Positions 5,920 through 6,006 of a stretch of DNA of 6,006 bases are shown piece by piece. Origin of the DNA: Pseudomonadota bacterium (GTDB lineage Bacteria; Myxococcota_A; Polyangia; Polyangiales; Polyangiaceae); contig JAEWOQ010000020.1 of assembly GCA_023460875.1 (NCBI GenBank), positions 1 through 6,006 of the forward strand. Reading direction: 5' to 3'. Every line of letters starts with the position of its first letter. Positions within the stretch are counted from its first letter, which is position 1. The translations under genes were made by a program, and so were the position numbers. The notes beneath the pieces are model-generated. The model ran no database searches. It saw only the letters and a list, made by a program, of their open reading frames with translations, and had not been told where the DNA came from.

Positions 5920-6006
5920 GACGCGTACGCGGCGCAAGGCAAACGAACGCTCGAAGTCTCCCCGGTGGAACCGACGTCTCCGAAGTCCATCTCCGGGGTC
6001 TAGTAG
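5920..6006. other. Downstream flank with short palindromes, window edge
   Basis: After the glycosyltransferase stop comes a perfect 10-bp palindrome, CGCGTACGCG (5922-5931), three bases past the TGA. CCCCGG (5960-5965) and CCGGGG (5993-5998) could pair across a 27-base loop. Neither is followed by a T-run within the window, so I do not call a terminator. No gene is visible in the remaining 87 bp. Confidence 0.35.

Overview
The window is GC-rich (roughly two thirds or more G+C by eye), with strong third-position G/C preference and long stop-free shadow frames opposite its real genes. It looks like the chromosome of a high-GC Gram-negative, plausibly a myxobacterium or relative. That placement is inference from base composition and protein style; no phylogenetic marker is present.

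Layout. Positions 1-297 contain no gene I can support, but they hold an exact 44-bp direct repeat (128-171 and 264-307) with two strong hairpins between and at the copies. The second copy runs into the 3' end of the first gene. Positions 298-2318 carry a two-gene operon on the minus strand, transcribed right to left: an N-carbamoylputrescine amidase (aguB) followed by an agmatine deiminase (aguA), overlapping by 19 bp. Together they convert agmatine to putrescine: AguA deiminates agmatine to N-carbamoylputrescine, and AguB hydrolyses that to putrescine, CO2 and ammonia. An 85-bp divergent intergenic region (2319-2403) with a short dyad separates this operon from two plus-strand genes.

The plus-strand genes are a 776-residue multi-pass membrane protein of the DUF2079 type (2404-4734) and a 354-residue family 2 glycosyltransferase with two C-terminal membrane helices (4855-5919). 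The glycosyltransferase resembles enzymes that load a sugar onto polyprenyl phosphate (DPM1/GtrB/ArnC type). DUF2079 proteins resemble GT-C transferases, which use such lipid-linked sugars on the outer face of the membrane. A donor-maker and donor-user relationship is therefore a reasonable hypothesis for this pair, but it is not shown by the sequence.

I found no mobile element, CRISPR array, tRNA or rRNA. Most of the window is ordinary metabolism and envelope biology. The points most worth a second look are the 44-bp repeat with its hairpins, the extra N-terminal membrane region of the DUF2079 protein, and the DUF2079-glycosyltransferase pairing.
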